Virus record (IMG/VR): IMGVR_UViG_3300049783_002302 | Span: 1 to 22,220 of that record | Length of the DNA: 22,220 nt | Reading direction: 5' to 3' (one strand) | Source: a virus | Part shown: positions 1 through 7,658 of the stretch, in pieces | How the letters are laid out: every line of letters begins with the position of its first letter | Numbering within the stretch: position 1 is the first letter of the stretch | The notes under the pieces: model-generated | What the model saw: only the letters and a program-made list of their open reading frames with translations | What the model was told of the DNA's origin: nothing | Database searches by the model: none | Position numbers and translations under genes: made by a program

Positions 1-822
1 GTTGATTTCGGCGATCAGTTGTTCAAGGGTTGATTCGCGGTCGGCCATACCGGCGGCAATTGCGTCGGCGCCTAAGCGCATGTCGCCCTGACCGAAATCA
101 GACAGGACTGTTTCTTCACTAACGCCACGATAATTCGCAACGTCGGCAATGAAGATGCTGGTGAGTTTGTCGACAAAGGTTTGCGCTAGTGCGCGACCTT
201 CTGGCGTACCGTAGTCGGGCCGCTTATGTGGGCTTTGCGTGCTCACAATCTCTATTGCGCCAGTATCACGATTCGGAAACACGGTAAGCACACTGCCGAT
301 TGAGCCAACGGCGCCAGTGCGCGCAATAACAATTTCACCCGCCGCAGACGCCATCCAATAGCCTGCACTGGCAGCGTTGCCGCCCACATAAGCAATAACC
401 GGTTTAGTGCTGTTGTGGATCATTGCCGAAAATTCAGCGATGCCACTGGCAATGCCGCCCGGTGTGTCCATCATCAACACAATGTGTGTGGTGCGTGGGT
501 CTGCCTCAGCGGCTGCAAAATCAGTCGCTAGTGTCTCTACCGCTGGCCAGCCGTAGTAGTCAGTCATCCAGTTGCTGTACCGAAACACAGGGCCAACAAT
601 TGGCATTAACGCTACGTTTTCGCGCTGGGTAACAGTTCGCGTATTTACAATTGGGCGACCAAGGCGACTTTGCAGCGCAGATATGTCGCTGGTTTGATTC
701 AGTGCAATTTCGCTGATGGAACGCAACGCTTCTGGCGTAATGGCCCACGGCTCATTGCACAGCAATTCAAACTCCGCCCCGCGGTGAATACTGGGCGAAG
801 ATTCAGTTACTGGATCTGGCAT
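1..822 (-). CDS. S49-family head maturation protease (lambda gpC-like), 3' end cut by window
   Basis: The frame is open from an ATG at 822 to the window edge (274 codons, no stop), so the C-terminus lies outside. The translation has the SppA/gpC peptidase S49 pattern: MDTPGGIASG at about residues 118-127, then GGNAASAGYW around residues 147-156, where Ser152 is the expected nucleophile, then TGAVGSIGSV at about 169-178. Lys200 in SPHKRPDYG is the likely general base of the Ser-Lys dyad. Family members process the portal/scaffold during prohead maturation. The scaffold is often made from the 3' part of the same gene, which would be outside this window. The gene starts 2 bases after the portal stop, in lambda order (W-B-C), so co-translation with the portal is expected. 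There is no signal peptide, consistent with cytoplasmic capsid assembly. Confidence 0.9.
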   Translation of the reverse strand, partial: MPDPVTESSPSIHRGAEFELLCNEPWAITPEALRSISEIALNQTSDISALQSRLGRPIVNTRTVTQRENVALMPIVGPVFRYSNWMTDYYGWPAVETLATDFAAAEADPRTTHIVLMMDTPGGIASGIAEFSAMIHNSTKPVIAYVGGNAASAGYWMASAAGEIVIARTGAVGSIGSVLTVFPNRDTGAIEIVSTQSPHKRPDYGTPEGRALAQTFVDKLTSIFIADVANYRGVSEETVLSDFGQGDMRLGADAIAAGMADRESTLEQLIAEIN

Positions 823-824
823 AA

Positions 825-2438
825 TTAATTCCGCTCGGGTAGGTCGGGGTTATTTTTCGGATCACTTTGATCGTTGGGGTCTGGGTCGGCTTTGCTTTCT
901 TTAAGCGGGCCGAGTCCGTCTTCCACACGACGCTTATTTTCAAGTGCGAGCTGCTCGTGGTTTTCTTCCCAGTCGCTGCCGTCGTAGAGCATGCTTTCTT
1001 TGGCGCGAGTGCTTATGCCAATAGAGAGGCGTTTTTCTGCGGCATTGGCATCTTTCAGCGGGTCTACTGTGCCGGGGCCATCACCTACCCAAATGCTGCC
1101 GCAATATGCCCAGCGTAAAAGTGGATCTTTGAAAAAGCCGGGGGCCTCTACATCACCGAGCGCAACGGCTTCTTCTAGCCAGTGTTCGTAAATTGGCTGG
1201 CAATATTCATTGGCCAAGAATTCACGGCAACCGCGGACAAACTGCCACGCTTCCATAACAGCGGCCCGCGCTGCGGTGTAGCTGGCGGTAAAGTGTTTAA
1301 TCAGCACTTCGTACGGTAGTTCTAATGCAATGCCCACTTGGCGGAGCATGGCCAACACAAACGGGTCAAAGGCTTGGTTTGGTCTACCGGGTGTAGCGGT
1401 ATCTACCTCGCAACCGTCGTCTAACTCCGCAACGATGCCGCCGGTTAACGTGCCATCCCATCCACCTTGGCGTTTATCACTACCATTTGGTGTTTCACCG
1501 GTAGCCGCTGACGCAAGCGGGCTCATACCACTACCGCCGGGCTTTTTAATAAACACAGCAAAGAACGCGCTAACGACGGCGGCTTCTAATTCCGCGTCTG
1601 TGTATCGGTCTAGCTGTTTAAGCTTTTCAATTACCGGTGCTAGGTATGGCACACCGCGTGGCTGACCTACGCGGCGTTTGCGGTACAAATGCAGCAATGC
1701 GCGCTTGCCAGTTCCAGTAAAGAACTCGCGCTCATCCCAGTGCATGTCTTTCACACCCAACGCGCCAGGGTGACTACGCAAAATGTGCGCTTTTAGCGGC
1801 GCGCCATCGTCGTCACGCTCTATGCCGGCGGTGAGTTTTTCGGTGTCGGATCTGCGCTGCGGATTACAAACGCGGTCTGCCTCAATTAGCTGCTGACAGG
1901 CGCTATAGCGTTGACCAGGACGGTCTTTGTGTACCAATAAACTGAATACATCGCCGCTGCTAAGCACTGAGCGCCACGCCAGATCTTGTAAGCCGTAAAA
2001 GTTTTGCTCGCGGCAAATGTCTGGCGCGGTGCTTTCTGCATAAGAGCGAAACAGTGCCTCGGTTTTACGCTGCCATTTACGGGTTTTTTCTTCGTCCCAA
2101 CCGAGTACTTCGCGGTTTACTGCGCATTTAAGCGCCAGGCCTGTGCCTACCGTTTTGGTAACCACGGTGTTTATGGCGCCACCGGCAATAGGGTTGTTAC
2201 GTTCCAGATCCCGGCTGCGTTCGCGCAGCGTTGGTAAATCTGGTAACAGATCTGCGGCAGCGCTGCCGTTCGAGGCATTATATTTACTCAAGGTACGCTT
2301 ACGACGAGAGGCACCTGAATAACCACCCAACGCTTGCAATGCCATTCTGGCTCTTAGACGGTTGGCGCCAAGTTCTGGCGATGCCCAGGTAATGACCTTG
2401 TCGAGCATTGTCGGTTCTGGCAGTTTGGTGCGGCTCAT
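825..2438 (-). CDS. Phage portal protein, lambda family
   Basis: The product is 537 residues, close to lambda gpB (about 530). It forms the dodecameric portal ring at the capsid vertex through which DNA is packaged and ejected. Recognisable lambda-family landmarks are ERNNPIAGGAINTVV then GTGL near residues 78-102, a WRSVLSSGDVFSLL block, the IEADRVCNP block, and a C-terminal region with AFDPFVLAMLRQVGIALELP followed by an FTASYTAARAAVMEAW block (the usual YSSxR segment). A Gly/Ser-rich stretch (GGSGMSPLASAATGETPNGS) in the middle looks like a flexible loop. The start ATG overlaps the stop of the upstream head-tail joining gene (ATGA), and the protease gene follows after 2 bases, so the packaging and head genes form one late transcription unit. 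Confidence 0.93.
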   Translation of the reverse strand: MSRTKLPEPTMLDKVITWASPELGANRLRARMALQALGGYSGASRRKRTLSKYNASNGSAAADLLPDLPTLRERSRDLERNNPIAGGAINTVVTKTVGTGLALKCAVNREVLGWDEEKTRKWQRKTEALFRSYAESTAPDICREQNFYGLQDLAWRSVLSSGDVFSLLVHKDRPGQRYSACQQLIEADRVCNPQRRSDTEKLTAGIERDDDGAPLKAHILRSHPGALGVKDMHWDEREFFTGTGKRALLHLYRKRRVGQPRGVPYLAPVIEKLKQLDRYTDAELEAAVVSAFFAVFIKKPGGSGMSPLASAATGETPNGSDKRQGGWDGTLTGGIVAELDDGCEVDTATPGRPNQAFDPFVLAMLRQVGIALELPYEVLIKHFTASYTAARAAVMEAWQFVRGCREFLANEYCQPIYEHWLEEAVALGDVEAPGFFKDPLLRWAYCGSIWVGDGPGTVDPLKDANAAEKRLSIGISTRAKESMLYDGSDWEENHEQLALENKRRVEDGLGPLKESKADPDPNDQSDPKNNPDLPERN

Positions 2439-2656
2439 AGCGGCGTGATGCCCCGCAAGGTAATGCCACGAGGTGTACCCGACGCTATGCGATCAACTTG
2501 GTTCTGCCAGTAATCGATCATACGAGTGACTTCTGCCGCGTCGGCGTATTCAAGCTGACGGGCACCAATGCGGTAACTTTGCTTTTTGCTAACCGCAAGG
2601 CTGGCATCTAGCCACGCCTGCAATTGGCTTTGTGCTTGTTCAAGCGTTATCGACAT
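2435..2656 (-). CDS. gpW-like / DUF6148-type small head-tail joining protein
   Basis: A 73-residue, mostly helical protein sits between large terminase and portal, exactly where lambda W lies. The sequence (ITLEQAQSQLQAWLDASLAV, then QSYRIGARQLEYADAAEV, then MIDYWQNQVDRI) follows the pattern I associate with the DUF6148 family of phage head completion proteins. Its role is inferred from position: plugging or extending the portal after packaging so that the tail connector can bind. AAGG upstream of the ATG serves as ribosome binding site. The stop overlaps the portal ATG by four bases. Assignment to DUF6148 rather than true gpW is from memory of the family and would need a profile search. Confidence 0.78.
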   Translation of the reverse strand: MSITLEQAQSQLQAWLDASLAVSKKQSYRIGARQLEYADAAEVTRMIDYWQNQVDRIASGTPRGITLRGITPL

Positions 2657-2662
2657 TCGTAA

Positions 2663-4765
2663 TTACCTTGTTTGGGAAAGCACACGTAATCGGCTACGTC
2701 GCCCTGAAACAACAACCCCGCCAGTTGGCGGGGTTTCTGTGGGTTTGTTTGGTTCGTCCGGAGAGTCATCCGGATCCGGCGTAATGGGTACCGGCGCAGG
2801 TTCAAACAATGCGCCCTGCCTGATGTTGCCCTCTATCGTTGTCCAATCTGCCTCTGTAAGCAGGTGCGTTTTGAGCGACCTTGCCGCATGTAGCGCATAC
2901 GTTTCGCAGTCAGTGCCTTCGTTAGCTTCACCGGCTTTCTTCTGCCAAACTTTGCGACCATGATGCTTGCGGCTTGGTGCTTTAATCTCAGCCGTGATCT
3001 GACGCCAGTAGTCCGGCCGCACGGTGTCGTAAAAGTGCATTCGACCGGGGCCAGCACCTGTAAGAGGCAAGCGACCTTCAATCCACAAATCCTTTGCGCG
3101 AGAAGTACCGACAATATAGGGCCGCAACCCGTATTTATAAGCCTTTTGCTCATGGTCGGTATCCAGTGCCTGCCGTGGTGGGCTGAATATTTCGCGGCGT
3201 TCATCGTCGCGCGTATTTGCCCGTTCACTGGCGCCTTTCACGGCCATTACGCCTTGGCCCTGATACTGCCGACAAAACGCATAGGCGGCGTCTTGGGTGG
3301 CGGTACCGTCTGAAGTATCTAGCGATATCGCAAGTACTCTCAGTTTTGCGCCACTTTCGTGTTCAATCGGGGCAAAGAGTCGTTTGGCTAAATCGATCCA
3401 AACGCCTTGTCCGGGCAAAGTGACTTGCCCAAATATTTCACCCCAGTAAACAAGCCAGCTTTCTTCACCACGACCCCACGCCCGAATAACAATTGCCACA
3501 CGGTCATGCTGCACGTCGACGCCGGCAGTAAGTACTAAGCCGCCAGCGGGAACAAATAGTTCAGGGTAGCTTTCGGCACGTTCTGCCAGTTTGTCCGCGT
3601 CGGGCAAGTCAGATTTGTACTCGTAGGCGCGGCCCTGTTTCTGGTTTACAAATTTGATCATCATGGACAGGTCACCCTGCCGCGCCCGGTGTTCAGCGTT
3701 GAGCTGTTCCCGTACCAAACCGGCTAAGGTGGTGCCTTCCATGCAGGCGTAAAGTTCATTGAGTTCTAAAAATCCAGCGCGACCGGCGAAGGGTTTTGTT
3801 TGCACCCATCCACATAATGGATCGCCACGCTCAATCGCGTTAAATACCGTGTTTCGTATGTTTTCACGGCGCTGGTAGTCGTCCCACATTTCTCCGCAGT
3901 GTGGGCAGGAATAGACCGCTGTGCTTGGGTCTACTCGTCCATAAATCTCATGAGGTAATTGTCCCTCAGGTATGTCCAGTGCGCTGATGTGCGCAAAATC
4001 TAATACATGGCCTTTGCCGCAACCGTTGCAGATGATCGGCAGTACACGGCAGTCAGTTTGTGCAAGCCGTGCTTCTGTTTTACTAACGCCTTTGATTGCC
4101 GGTGTACCACCAACAAGCATCTTGGATCCGGGGTAGCGTTTAATTCGCTCTTCAAGCAGGCCGATCGCATCGCCCTGTCCCTTAACGTCGTCACTGGTGT
4201 CGTCTGGCTCTTCAACAACAGCCAGCCCAACAGAGGATGTCGACTTAACGTTGCCAGGCGAATTAGAGGCAACCAGTTTTAAGAACCCACCGGGGAAGTT
4301 CTTATGATCCCAGCGGTTTCCGCTTTGCCGACTGGTCGAGACCGGCATCAGCTTTTCTATCGCGGGGTTGTCTTCAACTGTCGGCTTTAGTTTTTCATCG
4401 TGAAAATTCTTGCCGTCCTTTTCCTTGGCAAACAGCACCATGATCGGACGCGGCAAGAAGTGAATAAATTTAAAAATGTAACCGATTAAAAAATAAGTCC
4501 AACCGATCTGGCTGGCCTTCATCAAATCTACTTCGTCTACTTCTGGGTCATCCAGTGCGGCAGCAACACCAAGAAAATAAGGCGTATAGAAAAAGTCATA
4601 CAAGCCGTGCAACACACCCGACACTGGCGGAAGATAAAAATTAGTTTGGATATACTCAGCGGTTGCAACTTCCTGCTGAGGCAGAAAGCTATCCGCTGCC
4701 TCCAGTAAGCTGCGCGCCAAGTTTTCCCGCGTAGCCTGCAATTCGCTCGGTTGTAGCTCCAGCAA
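2663..4765 (-). CDS. terL: Terminase large subunit, GpA family
   Basis: This is the 700-residue packaging motor: ATP-driven DNA translocase plus nuclease that cuts the concatemer. The Walker A-like segment is KASQIGWT (residues 83-90), and an acidic Walker B region is LAVVEEPDD (about 181-189). A zinc-ribbon-like CNGCGKGH ... CPHCGEMW pair lies between ATPase and nuclease. The nuclease domain begins at TAGVDVQHDR. The last 45 residues are Pro/Thr/Asp-rich and end in a basic RRSRLRVLSQTR tail, probably the portal-binding end. The outermost start is a TTG at 4765 with no visible ribosome binding site, and it lies 77 bases inside the small subunit gene. Translation is therefore probably coupled, and the true start could be further downstream. 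The GpA type implies cos-type packaging. Confidence 0.94.
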   Translation of the reverse strand: MLELQPSELQATRENLARSLLEAADSFLPQQEVATAEYIQTNFYLPPVSGVLHGLYDFFYTPYFLGVAAALDDPEVDEVDLMKASQIGWTYFLIGYIFKFIHFLPRPIMVLFAKEKDGKNFHDEKLKPTVEDNPAIEKLMPVSTSRQSGNRWDHKNFPGGFLKLVASNSPGNVKSTSSVGLAVVEEPDDTSDDVKGQGDAIGLLEERIKRYPGSKMLVGGTPAIKGVSKTEARLAQTDCRVLPIICNGCGKGHVLDFAHISALDIPEGQLPHEIYGRVDPSTAVYSCPHCGEMWDDYQRRENIRNTVFNAIERGDPLCGWVQTKPFAGRAGFLELNELYACMEGTTLAGLVREQLNAEHRARQGDLSMMIKFVNQKQGRAYEYKSDLPDADKLAERAESYPELFVPAGGLVLTAGVDVQHDRVAIVIRAWGRGEESWLVYWGEIFGQVTLPGQGVWIDLAKRLFAPIEHESGAKLRVLAISLDTSDGTATQDAAYAFCRQYQGQGVMAVKGASERANTRDDERREIFSPPRQALDTDHEQKAYKYGLRPYIVGTSRAKDLWIEGRLPLTGAGPGRMHFYDTVRPDYWRQITAEIKAPSRKHHGRKVWQKKAGEANEGTDCETYALHAARSLKTHLLTEADWTTIEGNIRQGALFEPAPVPITPDPDDSPDEPNKPTETPPTGGVVVSGRRSRLRVLSQTR

Positions 4766-5165
4766 CTTTGATCACCAATGATCGATCAATCGTGATTTTG
4801 TTCACGCTTTCGATTTCCTGTAACAGCCGCTCTATACCGCCGCTATATTCGCGATTGGCGAAACTAGCCCAATCAACAAGACAATGCTGCGCATCTGCCG
4901 CCGGCACCAAAGAGCCCAATTTTTCGTTATAAGCCAAACGACCATTCGCCGACTTAACTTGCATGTCTTCAAGCCGCGCTGCGTTCAACTCGTCCAGCAT
5001 TGAGCCACCACGGCCAGCAGCCTTAGCCCGCAGATCGCGAATGTATGCAACCCGTACTTCGTCCATTGTCAGCTTCTGCCAATCAAGCCCAAGCGTCTTC
5101 ATCACATCACGGGCATTGCGTTCGCTCATGTCTAAATGGCGAGCAATGTCACGCTGTGTTGGCAT
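4689..5165 (-). CDS. terS: Terminase small subunit, Nu1/DUF1441-like
   Basis: A 158-residue protein precedes and overlaps the large terminase gene. The N-terminus is a winged-helix/HTH (TQRDIARHLDMSERNARDVM, residues 3-22) like the cos-binding domain of lambda Nu1. Next comes a charged helical region (VRVAYIRDLRAKAAGRGG), then a predicted helical oligomerisation part ending in a Gly-rich tail. It should bind the packaging site, recruit TerL and stimulate its ATPase. The ATG at 5165 is preceded by only a weak GGG. The non-coding stretch upstream (5166-5387) is where the cos site is expected by analogy with lambda. Confidence 0.85.
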   Translation of the reverse strand: MPTQRDIARHLDMSERNARDVMKTLGLDWQKLTMDEVRVAYIRDLRAKAAGRGGSMLDELNAARLEDMQVKSANGRLAYNEKLGSLVPAADAQHCLVDWASFANREYSGGIERLLQEIESVNKITIDRSLVIKVAGATTERIAGYAGKLGAQLTGGSG

Positions 5166-5387
5166 AAAAGACCCGATTTAAATCAAACAATGAAAAGTGA
5201 ATATCACGCCAAACTAAGGGCCACCACTGAAGCGGAACCCCCTATAGCAATTTGAATCTGCAAACAAATCGGGGCCCGAATTACCCCGTTGGCCAGATCT
5301 GCCAAAGAACCTATTGTTTTGGGGTGAAGGCACCCCTTGCCCGCCCTACCGTGGTGCAAAAATCGACGAGTCTCGCCGGAATCGTGG
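5166..5387. other. Non-coding gap upstream of terminase; candidate cos region
   Basis: There are 222 bases without a credible gene between the neck-like gene and terS, the position of cos in lambda-type genomes. Visible structures are a CGGGG/CCCCG inverted repeat at 5270-5274 and 5284-5288 enclosing GGGCCC, and a perfect 6-bp stem with a 4-base loop (GGGGTG-AAGG-CACCCC) at 5321-5336. Neither has a T-run on either strand, so they are not obvious terminators. No cohesive-end cut can be placed from the sequence alone. Confidence 0.4.
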
Positions 5388-6122
5388 TCATCGCGACATC
5401 TCGCGCTCTAATGCACGAACAAGCAGAGGTTCAAACTCTTTGGCAGCTATGCGCTGCGCCACACCATAGAAATCAAAGCGCCGTTTGTACGTTGGTCGCT
5501 TAACAAATATCAGTATGGGCCTAGCACCATTGCCAACACGCTGCCATACACCCAGTGGGCCAGATCCATTGCCCGGCCGCCCTACAAAGTAGTCAGGCTG
5601 GTTACGCCGACGCTTGCGGCTCTTCGCCGTGCGGTTAGCCATAAAGCCTGACATACGCTCAGCAGCACCAAGGGCAGATAGTATTTGTATTATCTGACCT
5701 CGGCTCATATTGCCCGACGCATCCATGCGCGCTCGCCTACCAGGCACAGCGTACATATCAGAAGGCATAATGCCGTAGTGGATTAACGCCTTCTCAAACC
5801 GCTTATGCGGCCTGTTGCCACCATCAATATGCGGTGGTAAATATTTAGCAGCCGGTATACCAGACGTACCACCAGCCCACTCATCCTTAATCCACACACG
5901 AGAGAATAAGCGTGCTGGTGTAGCGCTCAGCTTATAGATAGACCGCAATGTCCATCGTGTGGGCCTATCAAACACCCGTTGCAGCTCTTGCTTCTCTGCA
6001 GCCTGCACACGCTCTGCTGTGAATGTAAGAGCCTTAGCGGTAGCCATTGGCACCTTAGTGCGCTTTAGTCGCTTAGTGTCCCTGACAACACGGTCAATGT
6101 TGTCCTTCATTTCTAGGCGCAT
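5388..6122 (-). CDS. Phage neck / tail-completion-like protein of unknown function
   Basis: The product is 244 residues, basic, with no membrane segment. The N-terminal helix VVRDTKRLKRTKVPMATAKA, the RPTRWTLRSIY block, GGNRPHKRFEKAL and a basic RTAKSRKRRRN stretch recall minor tail protein Z or HK97 gp10-type tail-completion proteins, but I do not recognise a family with certainty. It lies between the lysis cassette and the presumed cos/terminase start, which is unusual for a tail-completion gene in lambda but is seen in some related prophages. The ATG at 6122 has TGGAG six bases upstream; a second ATG four codons in is possible. It appears to be transcribed with the lysis genes, about 40 bases after the spanin-like gene. 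Confidence 0.55.
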   Translation of the reverse strand: MRLEMKDNIDRVVRDTKRLKRTKVPMATAKALTFTAERVQAAEKQELQRVFDRPTRWTLRSIYKLSATPARLFSRVWIKDEWAGGTSGIPAAKYLPPHIDGGNRPHKRFEKALIHYGIMPSDMYAVPGRRARMDASGNMSRGQIIQILSALGAAERMSGFMANRTAKSRKRRRNQPDYFVGRPGNGSGPLGVWQRVGNGARPILIFVKRPTYKRRFDFYGVAQRIAAKEFEPLLVRALEREMSR

Positions 6123-6161
6123 TACGACTCCAGCGCAGGACTTAGCTCATCAGTAAAGATA

Positions 6162-6476
6162 TTAATTTCGAAGCTCACGCAATATCTGCTGCATGTCAGC
6201 ACGCGTTTGCTTCATGTCTTCACGAAGCTGCCGCATTTGTTCTGTTCGGTTAATCGACTCACTTTCCTGATTGGCTTTAATCGTTGCCACGTCGATCTTT
6301 ATGTCCTGAACATCCTTGGTCATTGCCGCTGTCTTAACTTGCAAGGCAACAGTAGCTTGCTCTTGGGTGTTATCTGCGGCCGTCAAAGTGGCGAAACTAA
6401 CACCAACAAAAAAGACCATCGCCCCAAAGGTAGATATATTCTGCACGCTAAAAAAATCGCTCTTTTCAAAACTCAT
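6162..6476 (-). CDS. Small membrane-anchored coiled-coil protein, possible i-spanin
   Basis: This 104-residue protein has one hydrophobic segment at about residues 14-33 (STFGAMVFFVGVSFATLTAA). A long Gln/Glu/Lys-rich helix with heptad character follows to the C-terminus (VATIKANQESESINRTEQ, then LREDMKQTRADMQQILREL). An N-terminal anchor with a long coiled coil after it is the topology of Rz-type i-spanins, and it directly follows the holin with an ATGA overlap, as expected for a lysis cassette. It is shorter than lambda Rz (153 residues), and no nested lipoprotein Rz1 was found in the other frames. An XhlA-like or other holin-accessory protein is the alternative. Confidence 0.55.
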   Translation of the reverse strand: MSFEKSDFFSVQNISTFGAMVFFVGVSFATLTAADNTQEQATVALQVKTAAMTKDVQDIKIDVATIKANQESESINRTEQMRQLREDMKQTRADMQQILRELRN

Positions 6477-6961
6477 TTAAGAAGCCTTGTCTTCTCAGCA
6501 CTGGCCCGCGTTGTCCCTACCCAATAGGTGATCGATGCACCCCACAAAGCCGACAATTGGCCCAACATAACGTAGGCAAGATCACGGTTTGCTTGTGGGA
6601 TCTCTACACCTAGAACGGCATATAGGGCGCCACCAAATATAAGTGTCAGCGCACCAGTGACAACCATCGGCATAGGCGAGTGTTTATGTGCTTCTCTCGC
6701 ATTGGCCTTATCAGCTAGCTCTGCTTTGGCAAGCTCTACAGCCATCTGCTCAAGTTCGGCGCGATGATCCGCCTCAATCTGCTTGAGCTTAACAAGCGTT
6801 TCAGGGGATGCCATAGCATTCGCCACAGAACTAGGATCGTTATCCACACCGAGAGCGCTAGAAACAAGAGCGCCAACAGCACCACCAGCAGGGCCGCCAA
6901 GAACGGTTCCCAGAAGAGGAGCAACTTGGCCAACACTTTTCGCAACCGACTTCCAGTTCAT
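6473..6961 (-). CDS. 3TM-type phage holin
   Basis: The product is 162 residues with the layout of the Holin_3TMs/GTA-holin family. A Gly/Ala-rich hydrophobic segment (PLLGTVLGGPAGGAVGALV) occupies about residues 15-33. A charged helix (LKQIEADHRAELEQMAVELA) follows, then two further membrane segments at about 97-117 (MPMVVTGALTLIFGGALYAV) and 129-147. Holins oligomerise in the inner membrane and open at a programmed time to release endolysin or depolarise the membrane. The gene overlaps the upstream DUF5675 gene and the downstream spanin-like gene by four bases each, so all three are translated as a cassette. Confidence 0.8.
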   Translation of the reverse strand: MNWKSVAKSVGQVAPLLGTVLGGPAGGAVGALVSSALGVDNDPSSVANAMASPETLVKLKQIEADHRAELEQMAVELAKAELADKANAREAHKHSPMPMVVTGALTLIFGGALYAVLGVEIPQANRDLAYVMLGQLSALWGASITYWVGTTRASAEKTRLLK

Positions 6962-7431
6962 CCCGCCGCCCTTGTCACAAAATCCAAATCTTTATCGACG
7001 TATTCTATCGTCAACGTGTCAGCCAATGCCGCTTCAATAACCAAGCGATACAGCTTGCGATACGCATTGCTGCTATTGATCAACTTCATGCCGCCGTGCG
7101 TTGTTATCGAGTCTTCACCTACCAACAAACAACCGGCGGTATCAGCATCGTTATTGCCGCAATGAATCAAAATGAAATCGAAGTTAGGCACATCCAGAAT
7201 CTGCAACATGCCTTCATGCATACCCGGATACCGCAGCCCATAGCGCTTATGAAAGTCACCAATGCGACGCAAGCCGATCTTATACTTACCGGCGGGAATA
7301 CGTGTTCTTCCGTAAACCTTCGTTTCGCGGTACTCATCCTCAAGGCCATAACAAACCTTCACACCATCGACAAATACTTCCGACACTGTTGAATCCGCAT
7401 CAGACAATACTCGCTCTACTAGGATGTGCAT
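6958..7431 (-). CDS. DUF5675 family protein, candidate endolysin or lysis-associated enzyme
   Basis: From ATG 7431 the product is 157 residues and begins MHILVERV, the usual start of DUF5675 proteins. Conserved blocks are GLEDEYRETKVYGRTRIPAG (29-48) and ILIHCGNNDADTAGCLLVG (87-105). His90 and Cys101 in the latter resemble the His/Cys spacing of YkuD-type L,D-transpeptidase active sites. A catalytic role at peptidoglycan is inference; the family function is not settled as far as I know. It is the first gene of the holin/spanin cassette, and no other endolysin is visible. GGTGG five bases before ATG 7431 supports that start. The frame remains open upstream to 7530, but that part is an intrinsic terminator, not protein. 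ATG 7446 is an alternative. Confidence 0.72.
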   Translation of the reverse strand: MHILVERVLSDADSTVSEVFVDGVKVCYGLEDEYRETKVYGRTRIPAGKYKIGLRRIGDFHKRYGLRYPGMHEGMLQILDVPNFDFILIHCGNNDADTAGCLLVGEDSITTHGGMKLINSSNAYRKLYRLVIEAALADTLTIEYVDKDLDFVTRAAG

Positions 7432-7446
7432 GAGGCCACCAGACAT

Positions 7447-7477
7447 AAAAAACCCCGCAACACATTCGTGAGCGGGG
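7447..7477 (-). terminator. Intrinsic terminator before the late genes (tR'-like)
   Basis: On the minus strand a stem CCCCGC/GCGGGG (7472-7477 with 7453-7458), extendable inward by CAC/GTG, is followed at once by six T (7452-7447). It lies between the Q-like gene and the first lysis gene and directly abuts ATG 7446. This is the arrangement of lambda tR', where late transcripts stop until Q lets polymerase through. A weak TATAAC (7519-7524) could be the -10 of a late promoter; no good -35 is seen. Confidence 0.75.
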
Positions 7478-7658
7478 CTGAGGGTAGAGGCTGGGTGCGA
7501 CGCCAACCAACTGACAGAGTTATACAACAATAGCGACTTTTTACACCCACACCCCTAATGGCGTAAACCCCCTATTTTCGCCATTTGCGTCTGTTGTGTG
7601 TGGGTTGTGTGTCATCACTTAAAATCAGCGAAGAATAATTAAAAAATAAATTAAAAAA
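7478..7658. promoter_or_regulatory. Late promoter / antiterminator-loading region (putative pR'-qut)
   Basis: This is the gap between the Q-like gene and the terminator. It contains an inverted repeat AATGGCG/CGCCATT (7557-7563 and 7579-7585) whose 15-base loop carries a run of five G on the minus strand. A second GGGG run and a weak TATAAC -10 lie further along the minus strand. By position this should hold the late promoter and the site where the antiterminator engages. The binding-site assignment is inference. Confidence 0.4.

Noticed and set aside
2004-4282. Several plus-strand frames over portal and terminase (for example 2586-2963, 2960-3313, 4007-4282)
   Set aside because: All are shadows of strongly recognised minus-strand genes.
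5321-5336. GGGGTG-AAGG-CACCCC hairpin as a terminator
   Set aside because: No T-run follows on either strand; described instead as part of the possible cos region.
5252-5503. 83-residue plus-strand frame in the gap before terS
   Set aside because: It runs against all late genes, has no ribosome binding site and overlaps the neck-like gene.
7432-7530. Upstream extension of the DUF5675 frame to ATG 7530
   Set aside because: The added 33 codons read through an intrinsic terminator and do not resemble the family N-terminus. ATG 7431 has a proper ribosome binding site.
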